From Ananas comosus (taxonomy: Eukaryota > Streptophyta > Magnoliopsida > Poales > Bromeliaceae), in NCBI RefSeq assembly GCF_001540865.1, contig NC_033637.1:5911737-5975736 (forward strand): DNA of 64,000 bases, in the 5' to 3' direction. The position numbers were made by a program, and so were the translations under genes. Under the pieces are notes generated by a model, which did no database searches, was not told the DNA's origin, and saw only the letters and a program-made list of their open reading frames with translations. The stretch's first letter is position 1. Each line of letters begins with the position of its first letter. Shown here one piece after another: positions 49,380-60,732 of the stretch.

Positions 49380-50109
49380 AAGGAGGGAGGGAGAGAAGAC
49401 GTTACCGATAGAAAAGCACAAAGATTGCAGCCTCACTTTTAATCCAGAAGAGGTAGCATAACACAGTAAGGCAAGACTAAAAATACAGTAAAGATGATCA
49501 GTAAAAGGAACTTCTAATTACCAGCTTCCTATTTGGTGGGTGATTGAATTTGCAAGTCATCCCAAATCTACAGAGGCCAGTTCTGAGGTAATAAGTACAA
49601 TCAGGCTCTCCCGGACGCTCGGGGTAATGCCCTGCTTCCATGGATTCGCTTCCTCTCAAGTTCATTTGCCACATTGCCTCTGCAGCAACAGCAGAATATG
49701 CCAGTTAGATCCATGCCACATACTCGCAACAAACTCAGATCATCGAAAACAATTCATGTATACAGTGCTTTTTTTATACGATCGCATGAACTGCAACGAA
49801 TTTCCCGATCACAAAACAGAATAAAGAAAACACTACGAAGTACGAAGCAGTTAGAAGCAAACAAATCACAAGATCACGAATCTAAATCCGCTCCCGAGCG
49901 CCCCGCCTCGAAATCCCCAAACGGCGATCGAGGGGCGCGTACGATTCCAGCATTGTAACAGCAGTACGAGAGCGAGGAGGGTAGACACAAACCCTAGGCT
50001 CTCTCTCACCTTCATCGACCTCCGCCCCGATCGCCCCCGCCGCCGCCGCAGACAACGACGACGAACCGTCCGCCCCCGCCCTGGTCCCGCCGATCCCGGC
50101 TACGGCCAT
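42134..50109 (-). CDS. CCCH-type zinc finger protein, five fingers (ZFN/C3H family)
   Basis: Seven exons on the minus strand: 50109-50010, 49679-49522, 47597-47535, 46366-46247, 45682-45386, 43237-42911 and 42415-42134 (stop TAA). All introns are GT-AG and all phases join, giving 448 residues. Five C-x8-C-x5-C-x3-H fingers lie at residues 61-80, 106-125, 152-171, 314-333 and 360-379: three together, a Ser/Gln/Pro-rich spacer, then two. This is the layout of plant ZFN1/ZFN3-like and rice C3H proteins, which bind single-stranded nucleic acid and have roles suggested in RNA regulation. The start at 50109 has a good context (G at -3 and +4) and is followed by an Ala/Gly-rich tail and the conserved EEAMWQMNL. 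The C-terminus (380-448) is Ser/Thr/Pro-rich. No disabling change is seen. It is the only clearly intact host gene here. Confidence 0.95.
43380..43545. mobile_element. MITE-like insertion in intron 5 of the CCCH gene
   Basis: Rich in CAGAAGCTTCTG and AAAATGAGCTTTTGGAG words that pair with each other, as in non-autonomous hAT-like elements. It lies within the intron 45385-43238. Boundaries are uncertain. Confidence 0.45.
48020..48265. mobile_element. hAT-like MITE end in intron 2 of the CCCH gene
   Basis: Starts TAGGGCCTGTTTGGCATAC, a widespread plant hAT-MITE terminus, followed by GAGCTTCTT and AAGTCATTTTGGCTT themes. A matching right terminus was not found. It lies in intron 49521-47598. 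Confidence 0.5.
49341..49377. repeat. (GA)n microsatellite in intron 2
   Basis: About 18 GA units followed by AAGGAAGGAGGGAGGG. Confidence 0.9.
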
Positions 50110-50349
50110 CACCGCCGGAGCTCCGGCGCCCCCATCACCGTGCGTCCGCGGCGTGGGCGATCGAAGGAGAGGGGCAGCGCTAGGGTTCGGTCGAGGGGAG
50201 AGGGAGAGGAGGAGGAGGAGGAGGAGGAGGAGGGGAGGGGTGGAGCGATAAAGAAGGAGAGGAGGAGGAGAGGGAGAATGAAGAGCTCTCGTCTCCACAA
50301 ACGAGGGGAGGAGGAATGAGAACCAGCCATCGTTTTGTTCCCTTTTCAC
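50110..50349 (-). promoter_or_regulatory. 5' leader of the CCCH gene with an overlapping upstream ORF
   Basis: On the minus strand this stretch is pyrimidine-rich (CTC repeats, 50205-50240), as in many plant 5' leaders. An ATG at 50330 opens a 73-codon frame whose stop overlaps the main start as TGATG (stop 50111-50109, start 50109-50107). A second in-frame ATG lies 9 codons before that stop. If the mRNA starts above 50330, this uORF would precede the main frame. The transcription start is unknown; 50109 remains the best start because the upstream peptide is low-complexity. Confidence 0.5.
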
Positions 50350-50650
50350 CCGCGCGAGCGAACCCCAGCGAAATAACGATAATAGAAATTATTCGGTCCC
50401 GTCGCGCGCGGTAAGCTTACCGCTAGACATAAACGTCCGCATGATGACCGACCTTCGTGCGGAAAGATGGACGGATCCGATTTGCTCGAGTCGGTTGCTT
50501 TTAGCAAAACGGGACGGCTCAGATTTGTTAGAATCCGGTTGTTTTGATATCCCGCGGGGGAGGGAAAGTGCGGTGGCACAAGCGCGCGCTGGGGAATCTC
50601 CGCTTGCACCGGATTCAGTGAACCGGGAGTCATAGCATTTTCATGGTCCA
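50350..50650 (-). promoter_or_regulatory. Probable promoter region of the CCCH gene
   Basis: GC-rich and gene-proximal, free of recognisable transposons up to about 50650. No clear TATA box was found. Assigned by position only. Confidence 0.4.
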
Positions 50651-51063
50651 AAAAAAGCTTAATACTGTCACAAATTTTTTAGCTAACAAAATGAATGATT
50701 TATTATATTTCTCTTAAAATAATAATAATAATATAGTAAGAGATATTTTAAGTTGAACTATAATTTATTTTCTTTTAAATTTACTATCTACTCCTTCTAT
50801 TTATTTTATTTTCAAATTGTAAATAAATTCCCCTTAATTTATAAGATTAAATAATTCTTAGAAAAAGCTATAGGCCTCCACTAAAAATGTGGGTGGTGTA
50901 ATATTATTGGACCAAAAAGAATTAAAGCAAAGGTATATTTATTTATTATTTTCTTGTCAGATTGTAAGGAATTGTTGCCTGCGAAAATAAAATTGAATTT
51001 TTTTTTCTTTACTTTCGTCTCTGCCTAACTCACACTATTCACAAACCTAAGACCCCGTTTACC
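50651..51063. other. AT-rich intergenic DNA
   Basis: Nothing recognisable beyond (AAT)n-like words near 50718. Confidence 0.5.
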
Positions 51064-51230
51064 CACCGACCCTAGCACAAGTGACAAAGGACTTGATGGT
51101 TGATACTTGAGGACCCAAATTCAAATCCTCCTTGATTCACATTTCTAGCTAAGTATATTTCTAAATAAAATAAACAAAGCGAATATCTTATTACCTATCT
51201 CTCAAAAAAAAAAAAAAAAAAAAAAAAAAA
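51064..51230 (+). mobile_element. tRNA-derived SINE
   Basis: Begins CCGACCCTAGCACAAGTGAC (box A-like), has a decayed box B (AAATTCAAATCCTCC) about 40 bp on, a body containing CTAAGTATATTTCTAAATA, and a terminal poly(A) at 51204-51230. The words ACCCCGTTTA (before) and GCCCTGTTTG (after) may be diverged target duplications. A related copy lies on the minus strand at 53848-53975. Confidence 0.8.
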
Positions 51231-51881
51231 GGCCCTGTTTGAATTGGGTACAATTAGGGTGATAAGAGCCTTATTCCCCCGGTTGTACCCAAATAAAAAT
51301 TTTGGGTGGGAACAAGCTTGTTCCCACCCACCCCCCACTGGTAGAGAGAGAGAGAGAGTTTTCTTTTAAAATAAAATTTAAATTTTTAAAATTTACAAAT
51401 TGAAAATTGAAATTTAGAATTTAAAATTCTAAATTTTAAAGTTTAAATTTTAATTTGATGTTTTAAATTTTTAAATTTTAAATTTGATATTTTATATATT
51501 TCAAATTTAAATTTGGCCTTAAATTTAAATTTTGAAATTTAAAATTTAAAATTTAAAATTTTTAAATTTGAAGATATAAATTTTTAATTTGTATTTCAAT
51601 TTTTAAAATTTAAAAGTTAAAATTTTAAATTTAAATTATAAATGTAAAATTTAAAAATTTAAATTCAAATATAATGAGAGAGGTAATATAATTATTTTCT
51701 ATTTATAACTATCCATTATACTTCTTATTCGATTTTATCTATCCAAACACTATTTTTTCTTATTCTCGAAAACAACCTAATTTTCATCCAAATACAAAAT
51801 TTGTCTAGTTCTCGCTTATACTTGAACTTGTATCTATTTCTAGAATAAACAGTTCTTATTTATACCCGAACCAAACGAAGC
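51231..51881. mobile_element. MITE with AT-rich interior
   Basis: Left end GGCCCTGTTTGAATTGGGTA and right end reading back as CTTCGTTTGGTTCGGGTATA, followed on both sides by ATAAG(A/G)...TTATTC. The interior (51360-51660) is nearly all AAATTTAAAATTT words after a (GA)n tract. Confidence 0.6.
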
Positions 51882-52320
51882 TTAAAAGAATGTTATAGTG
51901 AATTTTTGAAGAAGTTATATATATATTTCATTTAAGGGATTGAAAAAAATACTTATGTTGTGACGAGATATACAAAGTTAAACATATTATTTGAGTAGGC
52001 AGTACGTAGATTAATCTTAATTTAACTGAAAATATGCAATCAGAAAGAAAAGTATAATCTAATAAAAAATTTTGAAATTTTTTAAATTAAGTAGAAATAA
52101 ATAATACATGCTTTATCATAGTATTAGGTCAAAATATAGTGGAGGAATATAAAACAAAATTATATTATTATTTTCTAGTGAGATTCTAGTAAGGAGTTGC
52201 CATTGACAAATATCAACTTCAATATTTTCATTTCATACTTTCTTGGCATACTAAATTCAACCCTTTCACACACCAAATAGAAATTAGAGTAGATTTTTGA
52301 AAAAATATATTATATAGAGT
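51882..52320. other. AT-rich intergenic DNA
   Basis: No gene or bounded repeat seen. Confidence 0.45.
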
Positions 52321-52570
52321 GGAGTTACTATACTATTAGAAGCATAAAGGATTTAGTGTTTATGACTTTTTAGCCTTTAAATCAGCACCTTTAATTATTT
52401 CTAATTTTTTAATTAATACCATTATTCTGTGGGAACCACTCAATCCTAGTAGGAGTATTACTCAATCTTAGAGGGGACCGCAATTATTCCAATCATATAA
52501 TTATTGATCCAAGGGTCAAAAAAATAGAAAGCATTAAATCATGTATGCTTTCAATAGTATAGTAGCTCCA
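52321..52570. mobile_element. Fold-back MITE, diverged relative of 8561-8804
   Basis: Inverted ends GGAGTTACTATACTATTAGA and (reading back) GGAGCTACTATACTATTGAA, with TATATA-rich flanks on both sides. The interior GGGAACCACTCAATC and GATCCAAGGGTCAAAAA themes match the 8561 element. Confidence 0.75.
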
Positions 52571-52829
52571 TACAATTATATATATTCTAACTGTGAGTTA
52601 TAAAAATACACTTATACAGTAATAGAGATGTACAAAATTAAGTGTATTATTTTAGTACGTAATATGTAAATTTATTCATAGGCATTTACGATACGATAAA
52701 ATACAGTGTATTTTACCGAGAGCCATAAATGTTAAAGGAATATAAATGATAAACTACCAAATAGCTCAACGTCCTTTGTGTGTGAGAGGTACGAATGATA
52801 AAGGGACGTGAATGACAAATTTAATAGTC

Positions 52830-53130
52830 CTATACCTATGTTTAAAGGACGCGTCGCCACGTATGCTTGGTGGGTGTACGGACAGGCTGGTAGACCGGGT
52901 GCACGGTACCTTTTTTTTTTTCTTTTTTAGCGGGGGCGAGAGAAGCGGGTGGGAACGCGGGGGAGCATTTAAGGCGACCCGACCCAGGCGTGCGGAGGGT
53001 GGCTGGGGTGGGGCCCACACCAGGGCAATGGGGCGGAGGAAAAGGACGGGCGGCGTGGAGCCACGTGTACGATCCTGATACGGCGTGTCAGTAGACTCTT
53101 TCGTGCGCCTTTTTTGCGGAAATATGTAGA
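52830..53130. other. GC-rich island, no gene found
   Basis: About 300 bp of high GC in AT-rich DNA, with a GGGGCCCACAC word and a CCACGTGT G-box-like word near 53061. No splice-consistent coding exon was found on either strand. It may be an orphan promoter or captured genic DNA. Confidence 0.4.
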
Positions 53131-53389
53131 AAGACCCCCAAACTTCAATTTCTTATCAAGGCCATCCAATTTCCTAAGCTTTCCTAAACTTTATTAAATT
53201 GCAACCAAATTTACTAATTATAAAATCGTTTTAATTAGATATCGTACATATAATTTTGTATAATTTTAAAATATATAATAAAATTTATTTTTTTTCTTCA
53301 TATTTTGACGCTTAAGCATGACCCTTGAAGAGTAGATTGGACGAAATTTTAATTTTTATTATTTTAATAGGTAAAAAATATGGAATTTT

Positions 53390-53620
53390 CTTAACTATGA
53401 ATCGTTTATATTTGACTCCTTAATCTTTTAAAAATTTTAATTTTACTATCCAAGCTTTTAATTTGTTTGATTTGAATTAGTCAATATAAATTTTGAAGTC
53501 AAAGTATTGCTAATGACTCAAATCAAACAAATTGAAATAAATTGAGAAGTTAGACGGTAAAATCAAAATTTTGAAAAATTGAATAGTCAAATCGAAAGGA
53601 TTCATACTTATATTGAGAAA
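53390..53620. mobile_element. Palindromic AT-rich MITE
   Basis: The left half (TATTTGACTCCTTAATC, TTTTAATTTTACTATCCAA) is complementary to the right half (ACGGTAAAATCAAAATTTTG, GAATAGTCAAATCG). Relatives lie at about 31710-31985 and 56706-56990. Confidence 0.65.
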
Positions 53621-53847
53621 GAGAAAGTCTATTATGTAATATTTACGTTACATTATTAATAATCAGCCAATTATATTTTTTATTTAAAAATATAAAAATA
53701 TTTTTTAATAATTATGATAGTATGGGTGAATTTAAAATGAACGATCTAATTGATTAAAACAAAATTTTAGAATGCACTAGTTATATGGCATCCCAATCAA
53801 TCAAATGAATTCTTTCGAATTAATCCGTCGCATTATAATTATAAAAA

Positions 53848-53975
53848 AAATACTTTTTTTTTAAAAAAGATAGCATGCTACCCGCTTTATTTTTTTTTAA
53901 AAAAAATAAACTTTAGTTGGAAATATGAATCAACTAGGATTCGAACTTGGGATCTGGAATACCAACGTCGGTATA
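53848..53975 (-). mobile_element. tRNA-derived SINE, 5'-truncated
   Basis: On the minus strand: CCCAAGTTCGAATCCTAGTT (good box B), then TGATTCATATTTCCAACTA, GCGGGTAGCATGCTATC and an A-rich end. Same family as 51064-51230; box A is missing. Confidence 0.75.
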
Positions 53976-54327
53976 AAAAAAATTTTAAAAAAATGTAATT
54001 AATCTGTTATTATTGAGGTGATGCAAGGATGACAAAGTAAACTTTTTCGTTGATTAGGAGATGCAATATATTTTTAGACGTTTTCCTGTCTGGTACCCTC
54101 GCGAACGAAAAATTCTAAAATGCATAGGGTATATTTGTGAGGCGGCATCCACAGGCAATCAAATAGCTTCTTTTGGGATTATCTGTCAATATTTTTATTA
54201 TATTTTTTAAAATATAATTAATTTATTATTGATGATATAATGCAAGTGTGAAATAATAGACTTCCGCCTGTTTTGGGGCGAACAATAAATTTTTATCTTA
54301 AAAATAAAAAAATTTTGAGCTAAATTA

Positions 54328-54604
54328 GGGCCCGTTTGGCCTAACTTTTGAAAAAGTGATTTCTGAAAAAGTGATTTTGGTTTAGAGAATTGATTTTGGT
54401 TAAAAGCTGCAGAGCGTTTGGCCGAGTTTAGATAAAAGCGATTTTTCAGAAGTGATTTTCAAAAACTGTTTGGCATATATTTTTTTTGATGTTTATATAA
54501 ATTAATATTTTTATTAAATTTTATTTTAAAATAATTTAAAATCTAAATTTAAATTTGAATTAAAATTAAAATTTTTAAATTTCAAAATTGTACAAAATTA
54601 AAAA
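54328..54604. mobile_element. hAT-like MITE end cut by LTR D
   Basis: Starts GGGCCCGTTTGGCCTAAC and continues with repeated AAAAGTGATTT words. The right terminus is not seen before LTR D begins at 54605. Confidence 0.55.
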
Positions 54605-54956
54605 TGTCACGCCCCGGTTTACTCGTTTTTCCGGCTCGCTGACAGACCCGCCGTATATATAGGTATTTTTCCTGTATACGAAGCGAAAAAGTAGAAGTGC
54701 CTGTAATCATACAATACTACAAACAGTAGTATAGAGCAGCTAGGAAAATAAACCAGAAATAAAAACTGCGGTTCCAATACATACATGTCATCCAGGTATA
54801 CAAACACTCGCTCATGCGAGAAAACAACAACTGTATGTAAAGACCCAAAAACTACAACTACTTGTAGCTGGTGCTCTCTAGCTCTGCGACTCGATCGGAA
54901 GGGCTCTAACTCGCGACGCCCTTGCCACGATCAAGATCAGCAACAGCATTAGCCGA
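54605..54956 (+). mobile_element. Long LTR-like copy D (TGTCACGCCCC family), truncated at gap
   Basis: Starts TGTCACGCCCCGGTTTACTC and follows copies C and B (GTATACGAAGCG, ACTCGCGACGCCCTTGCC) for about 350 bp up to the N at 54957. Confidence 0.88.
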
Positions 54957-54957
54957 N
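54957..54957. other. Assembly gap (single N)
   Basis: One N where LTR D stops abruptly and an unrelated repeat begins. Confidence 0.9.
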
Positions 54958-55602
54958 TAAATGAGCCGAACACGAGCTGAATTTTTCAGCTCGTTTAATA
55001 AACGAGCCGAACACGAGCTGGGGTCAGCTCGCTCGTGTTCGGCTCGATAACAGCTCGAATAGATAAAAGTCTAATGGATAAGATTTTATAAATTTATTTT
55101 TTACATATATTTAATCTAATTTTTTTTAATTTACTGTTCGTTGGCTAGCTCGTGAGCCAGCTCGTGTTCAGCTCGTTAATAAACGAGCCGAACACGAGCT
55201 GAATTTTTCGGCTCGATACTTTAACAAGCCAGCTCGTGTTCGGCTCATTTAATAAACGAGCCGAACACGAGCCGACCCCAGCTCGCTCGTGTTCGACTCG
55301 TTTACACCCCTAGTAACTAGCAAGTGACTTGTGCAATGCATGAAAATTTAAAATTCAAAATTTTTTAAAACTCTAGATTAGTTTTGGAACTCAACATCAA
55401 AATATTATTAATTCAAAAAGATTTGAAAATAAATTTACATCGTACAACTATTAGTGTGTATATATATATAGAAANGCCGAACACGAGCTGAATTTTTCGG
55501 CTCGATACTTTAACAAGCCAGCTCGTGTTCGGCTCATTTAATAAACGAGCCGAACACGAGCCGACCCCAGCTCGCTCGTGTTCGACTCGTTTACACCCCT
55601 AG
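54958..55602. mobile_element. GAGCCGAACACGAGC element(s) around an N
   Basis: Multiple direct and inverted copies of GAGCCGAACACGAGCTG occupy 54961-55312, ending TCGTTTACACCCCTAG. The last ~125 bp are repeated almost exactly at 55476-55602 right after the N at 55475. Plant elements ending CTAGGGGTGTAAACGAG (read in reverse) are common; the class is uncertain. The duplicate end may be real or an assembly artefact. Confidence 0.7.
55475..55475. other. Assembly gap (single N)
   Basis: One N directly before a near-exact second copy of the end of the preceding repeat. Confidence 0.9.
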
Positions 55603-55800
55603 GTGGGACCCACGAACGAAGCGGGTGGGCGTTGGGGTGAAGCGTAAATAGGTGCATTTATTGGGCTAAATTTTAGGTTGGGGGTTGAAGTGGGGCACAG
55701 CGCCGCGATTCGGAACTTCGATGTGCGTGTCATTCGGGCCTTTGCGAGCCGCTCCCGGTTTGACTTTTTTCACTTGGTGCGCCCACAAGTAGGAATATGC
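55603..55800. other. GC-rich segment, no gene found
   Basis: Contains GTGGGACCCACGAACG and a short open reading, but no supported exon. It is followed by (TTA)n at 55806-55841. It might be the other half of the GC island at 52830-53130; that is speculation. Confidence 0.3.
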
Positions 55801-55804
55801 CTTC

Positions 55805-55841
<37 letters not shown>

Positions 55842-55842
<1 letters not shown>

Positions 55843-57080
55843 GAGTTACTTAGGTTTCGTTTGGAATTGCGGAAAGATTGTGTTACGTACGGTAAAAAAG
55901 TATGTTGAAAAAATACCATATTTGTTTCTGTACGTAATATTGCGTTCAACATATTGCAATGAGTCGGTTACGATATATTTTCTGCTGTCTCACTAAAGAA
56001 AGCAGAAGCATATCCCTATGCTTTTTCCTCAACTCCATTTTATCTAATAGCGTTAGATAGACCTCAATACCAAATTAAGCTTTACTATATTCTTATAAAT
56101 ATAGACTTTTTTGTATTTATAAATTTTCAACCGTTAGATCTACCCGTTTGACCATTGTCACCCGTTAGATCATACTATTCAACCAACCACCCATTTAATT
56201 CTAGGGAACCACTATCATCCTAACCGGAAACTAATATCATTCGATCAGCATATTCGTTTATCTAAAGATCGAAAACTTATGAGTATAAAGAGGTTCATAC
56301 TGACAAGAGTATAGTAGCCCTAACCTTATTATTATTACTATTGTATAAAATTATAAATCATTTTTCAACTAGTAAGTCGTTTCGTTCGGCATAAAATAAA
56401 TTAAAAAGTTATTTTCGATTTGAAAAATATTTTTCTATCTACTTGATTCGACATAAAATTGTTTTTACATAAAATTATATTTACGTATATGTAAAAAAAA
56501 ATTAAAGTTTTCAACCAAAAACAAAAACTTAAGCTGCATAAAAAAGTTTTTATTTATTTTTTCACTGAATAAAATAAATGTGATTTTTTTTAACTAAATA
56601 AATATTGATGAAAAATTATTTTTTTCTACAGACCAATTACTGCAAAATGCAAAAAAAATTTCCATGGGAAATTACTTTCATAGTTTTACGTTGAACCAAA
56701 CGGACCCTAATGGACTTTTTAAGATTTTAATTTTAGCACCTGATATTTCAATTTATTTAATTTTAGTAATTTAATATTTTTTAGATCAAAATTTAAGGTA
56801 ATTACTTCTTTAGAATTTATAATTACGTAAATTGTATAAACTATATTTATTAAATTCATAAATAGAAACAATTCATTTAAATTTGAAGTTAAAGAGTTGC
56901 TAGCTAGTTGAAATCAAATAAATTAAAAAGCTAGATAGTAAAACTAAATTTTTTATAGATCAAAATGTGTCATAGTTGAGATAAGTTTTATATACTTTTA
57001 ACCTTTTTTTTAAGCAATGTCAAGCAGAAATAAATAGGCCAATTTGCATAAAAAAATCTACTAATTTTGCGCTTTTTCAA
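55842..57080. other. AT-rich DNA with MITE remnants
   Basis: MITE-like stretches lie at about 56000-56330 and at 56706-56990 (the latter a relative of 53390-53620). A GTTTCGTTTGGAATTGCGG-type end is at about 55852. No gene. Confidence 0.45.
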
Positions 57081-57475
57081 AAGTGGGCCACCTTTTTCAG
57101 TTTTGCAGATTCGGACCGAGTTTTCAGCAAACTGACCAAAATATCCTTATACCTTTTTTTCTCTCCTCTTTTTTTTTTTCTCTCGTTCTTTTCTTCTTTC
57201 TCTTCCCAGAGAGCGGTGAAGGCAGAGGCGGCCCGCTTCGGTTTTGTCCGGCGCATCCTTACCCTCGCCCGCGTACCTCCGCCTTCCTCGCTTCCGACCC
57301 CGTCGAGGCCGCGCTGCGATTTTTTTTCCCCCTCTCCGACCCTCCTCTACCGCCTTCGACGACACCTATCTCACCCTCTCTCGCCCTTCTTGCCATTTCC
57401 CTCTCTCTCCTCCTTCGCCTCCTCCGCCGCCTCCGACGATGACGCCTCTCCGCTTACATCGGCGCCACGGAGGTC

Positions 57476-58491
57476 GCTGCGGTGCCGCAGCCTCGGAGCA
57501 GGGGGTCTTTAGCGGCGTTGTCGCCGACACTATGGCCGTTGGCGGAGAGGCGTGACAAAAAAAATTATAGAAGAAGGAAGAAGAAAAAAAATAAAGATAA
57601 AAAATTATATAAGAAGGAAGAACAATATGAAATTGCACTATTTTAAAATAAATTTGCACTGTTTTAATAAAAATTGCACTATTTGATATAGAAATTACAC
57701 TCTTTTGGAACAAATTTTACACTATTTAGGCTAACGTTGCACTATTTAGGAGAATTTTGCATCATTTCTTTTTCTTTTCTTTTTCTCTTCTTCTTCTTCT
57801 TCTGCTGCTGCCTCCCACCCGCCTGGCCCGAGGCCCCGGAGCAGGGAGGCGCCCTTGTCGCCGGCAACTTCTGGGGCAGTTGGCAGCCTCGGAGCCCGCC
57901 GGCGAGTACTTCATCGCCGTTGCCATGGACGGCGAGCCCGCCCTCGTCGCTATCGACCTCCGCGGCGAGGCCTACATGAGGGCCGTGACGCGATCGGCCC
58001 CGCGCGGGGAGGCGCTCCTGATCTCGCGGCGGGAGCACGCCGCGATGTGGCGGGACGTGTGAAGCAGGGTGGGCTCGTACGCGACCTCGGCGCTGGAGGA
58101 GACCTCGGGCCGGGCGGGCGGGCGGGAGGCAACAGTGGAAGAAGAAGAAGAAAAAGAAGAGAAAGAGAAAAAGAAAAGGAAAAGAAATGATACAAAATTC
58201 TCCTCAATAGTGCAACGTTAGCCTAAAGAGTGTAAAATCCATTCCAAAAAATTGTAATTTCTGTATCAAATAGTGCAGTTTTCATTAAAATAGTGCAAAT
58301 TTATTTTAAAACAATGTAATCTTATTTTAATAATGCAATTTCATCTTCTTCTTTCTTCTTATATAATTTTTTGTCTTTATTTTTTTTATTCTTTTTTCTT
58401 CTACAATTTTTTTTTGTCACGCCTCTCTGCCAACGGCCACGGCGCCGGGGACGACGCCGTTTAAGAACCCCCGCTCCGAGGCTGCGGCGCA
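57476..58491. mobile_element. Large inverted repeat with GC-rich core (Pack-type candidate)
   Basis: Left arm 57476-57806 and right arm 58134-58491 are imperfect inverted copies: GCAGCCTCGGAGC against GCTCCGAGGCTGC, GGAGAGGCGTGACAAAAAAA against TTTTTTTTGTCACGCCTCTC, TTAGGCTAACGTTGCACTAT against ATAGTGCAACGTTAGCCTAA. The core (57807-58133) is about 70% GC. One frame of it has balanced composition (from about 57900: EYFIAVAMDGEPALVAIDL...), ending at a stop near 58060. The protein was not recognised. LTR E starts directly at the end of the right arm, which may truncate it. Confidence 0.8.
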
Positions 58492-60011
58492 TGTCATGCC
58501 CCAGATTACACGTTCCCAGGGTACGCCGACAAATCCGCCGTATACAAAGAATTTTTTCTGTATACGAAGCGTAGCTGCAACTGTAAAACATACAATACTA
58601 CAACCAGTAGCATAGAGCTGCTATGAAACTAAACAGGTAGAACAGAAAGGAAGTTCCATATACATACATAATGTCAGGGTACAAAAGAACTCGCTCCAGC
58701 GAGTTAAAACAACTGTACGTACATGAACTGCAAAATAAAAGTACCACTACCTGCAGCACGGGCTCCTCTATCTCGGTGACTCGTAGGGTAGGGCTCTAGC
58801 TCGCAACACCCTTACCACGATCAGCCTTGGAAGATGCAGCAGCCGGAACCGATAGCTCTGCAAAATAATAGTAACAACTGGGTGTGAGAACAACTGTAAA
58901 AACAAGTAGTTCTCAGTGGGTGCCGCCCTCAACACCGTCGGTCCACCCACTAAGTCTACAAAAGGTAATAGGAAAAGTTGAAAGAAAACTACAGCTACAA
59001 GCCACTACACTATCATGTTCTACATTAACCAACTGTAGTAAATGTCAATCCTGACCCAATCTCACTGGGACTGTAAACATACCCGTCCCTGGGACTGTGA
59101 ACACACCCGCCCCGTCTGTCTAAGCCAACGCTACCTCCACGACTAAGCAGTCCATGGATAGCAAGTATAATCAGCGACATCAACGCAAAAGAACTAAGCC
59201 TGACTCCGGAGTGGCACTCGTGGGCGCAACCCAACCGAGTATGCAAGCGTGTCTCTGTCGAGCTCAATCAGGCTCTCACAAGCTAAAATCAAGTAACAGG
59301 GTCCAACTAGTCTAACAACCAACAAGTCACGTGCTCTCAGCACAATCTGACGCAAGAACGGCGATCCGGGTCCACCGTCAATCCCGACGGCACGCAATAG
59401 TCCGGAATAGTCTGACAGCTACTGTAAAATAGACTCGGCATCTCAGCACGAGCGTAACAGGTATCTAAACTACCTTGGCATCCGCCGCGCTGAAACTGCG
59501 ACGATACAGACCAACAACGGCTCCTTGAGCTAAATCAGATAGTTTAAGCATGTGACAAGTTCAAATCGCAGGTTTTCTCCTAAGTCATATCCAAGTCCAA
59601 CATGTGCTAATATCTAAACATCGGGTAAGCTCCAATTCAAGTTTTTAATTGTAACTATGCCAAAGTCAAGAATCGAGCAATTTCTATATACAATGCAATA
59701 CTACAACACATGTCGACTCTACAAATGCTTAGGAGATAAACCGACGATTAACCCACCTCGAAAGCTACTCCCAATCCGGCGCGACGTCGAAGACGGCAGA
59801 CTCGCACCCTCGCCCGGCCTCCCCACGCAGCGAGTAAGATGCTCGCGTGCTCGAACGGCTACGCGGCGCAACGTCGACGTCCATCCGAGCTCCAACGGCA
59901 CTCCACTCGAGCTCCACCTCAACGGACCAAGCTAAAGAGATGAACGAGATAATTAATTCTCTCTAAAGTCTCAGATAGATATATATATTGGTTGAGTAGG
60001 TAGGTGGATAG
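58492..60011 (+). mobile_element. Long LTR-like copy E (TGTCACGCCCC family), interrupted
   Basis: Starts TGTCATGCCCCAGATTACAC and follows copies B and C block by block up to the CT-rich/TATA segment at about 59980. It is then interrupted at 60012 by another LTR. The 3' part, where the palindrome cluster would lie, is not in the window. Confidence 0.88.
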
Positions 60012-60684
60012 TGTAAGGACTGAGATTTTGGTAGTATAGCTAAACTCTCAGTTGATGATATTTTTGTGTGTAATTTAATTACAAAAGCACTCGTCAAGTT
60101 TCGGGAGAAATCGAGCTAAAACGGAGATTTTACGCGATTTCCAAGTTTCACTTAAAGTGAATAGTAACTTGGTTTTTCCGGAGAGCTCAATGCGTAGGGT
60201 TGGCTTCTGGCGCGTATCGGACACCGTTCATAGCAGTCCAATAGCTCGTTTCGAACGGTTTGGTTATTCTGGAATCGATGGCGCTGACGGATTTTGGGTT
60301 TGATGCACGGATTTCAAGAAAATAGAAAAATACATGTTTTATATGTATTTGTGAGTAGTTTCTTCTGTTGGAGAGAGAAAGCGGATTTCGTCGCGAATCC
60401 GTGATTGATCAAGGTGAACCGAAATCGTGGCTTTGTTGTCTCCGTCGTGCTGATCGCACCAGTGCGATCCGTTCGCAAATCTGACCGACGGATCTGCGGA
60501 GATCGCGTGTTGATCAAGGAAAGGTCGGTGAGGGCAAAATGGTATTTTTACAAAAGTTGCGACATTTTATGTCCCGTTTCGCGTGAAACCGGACGTGGAG
60601 GTGTGTTCGCGCGTTTTACACACGCTGAGAAGGACTTAGTATTAAATACTGAGGTTTGGGGGGCTAACTCACAAAGTTGCACCT

Positions 60685-60732
<48 letters not shown>

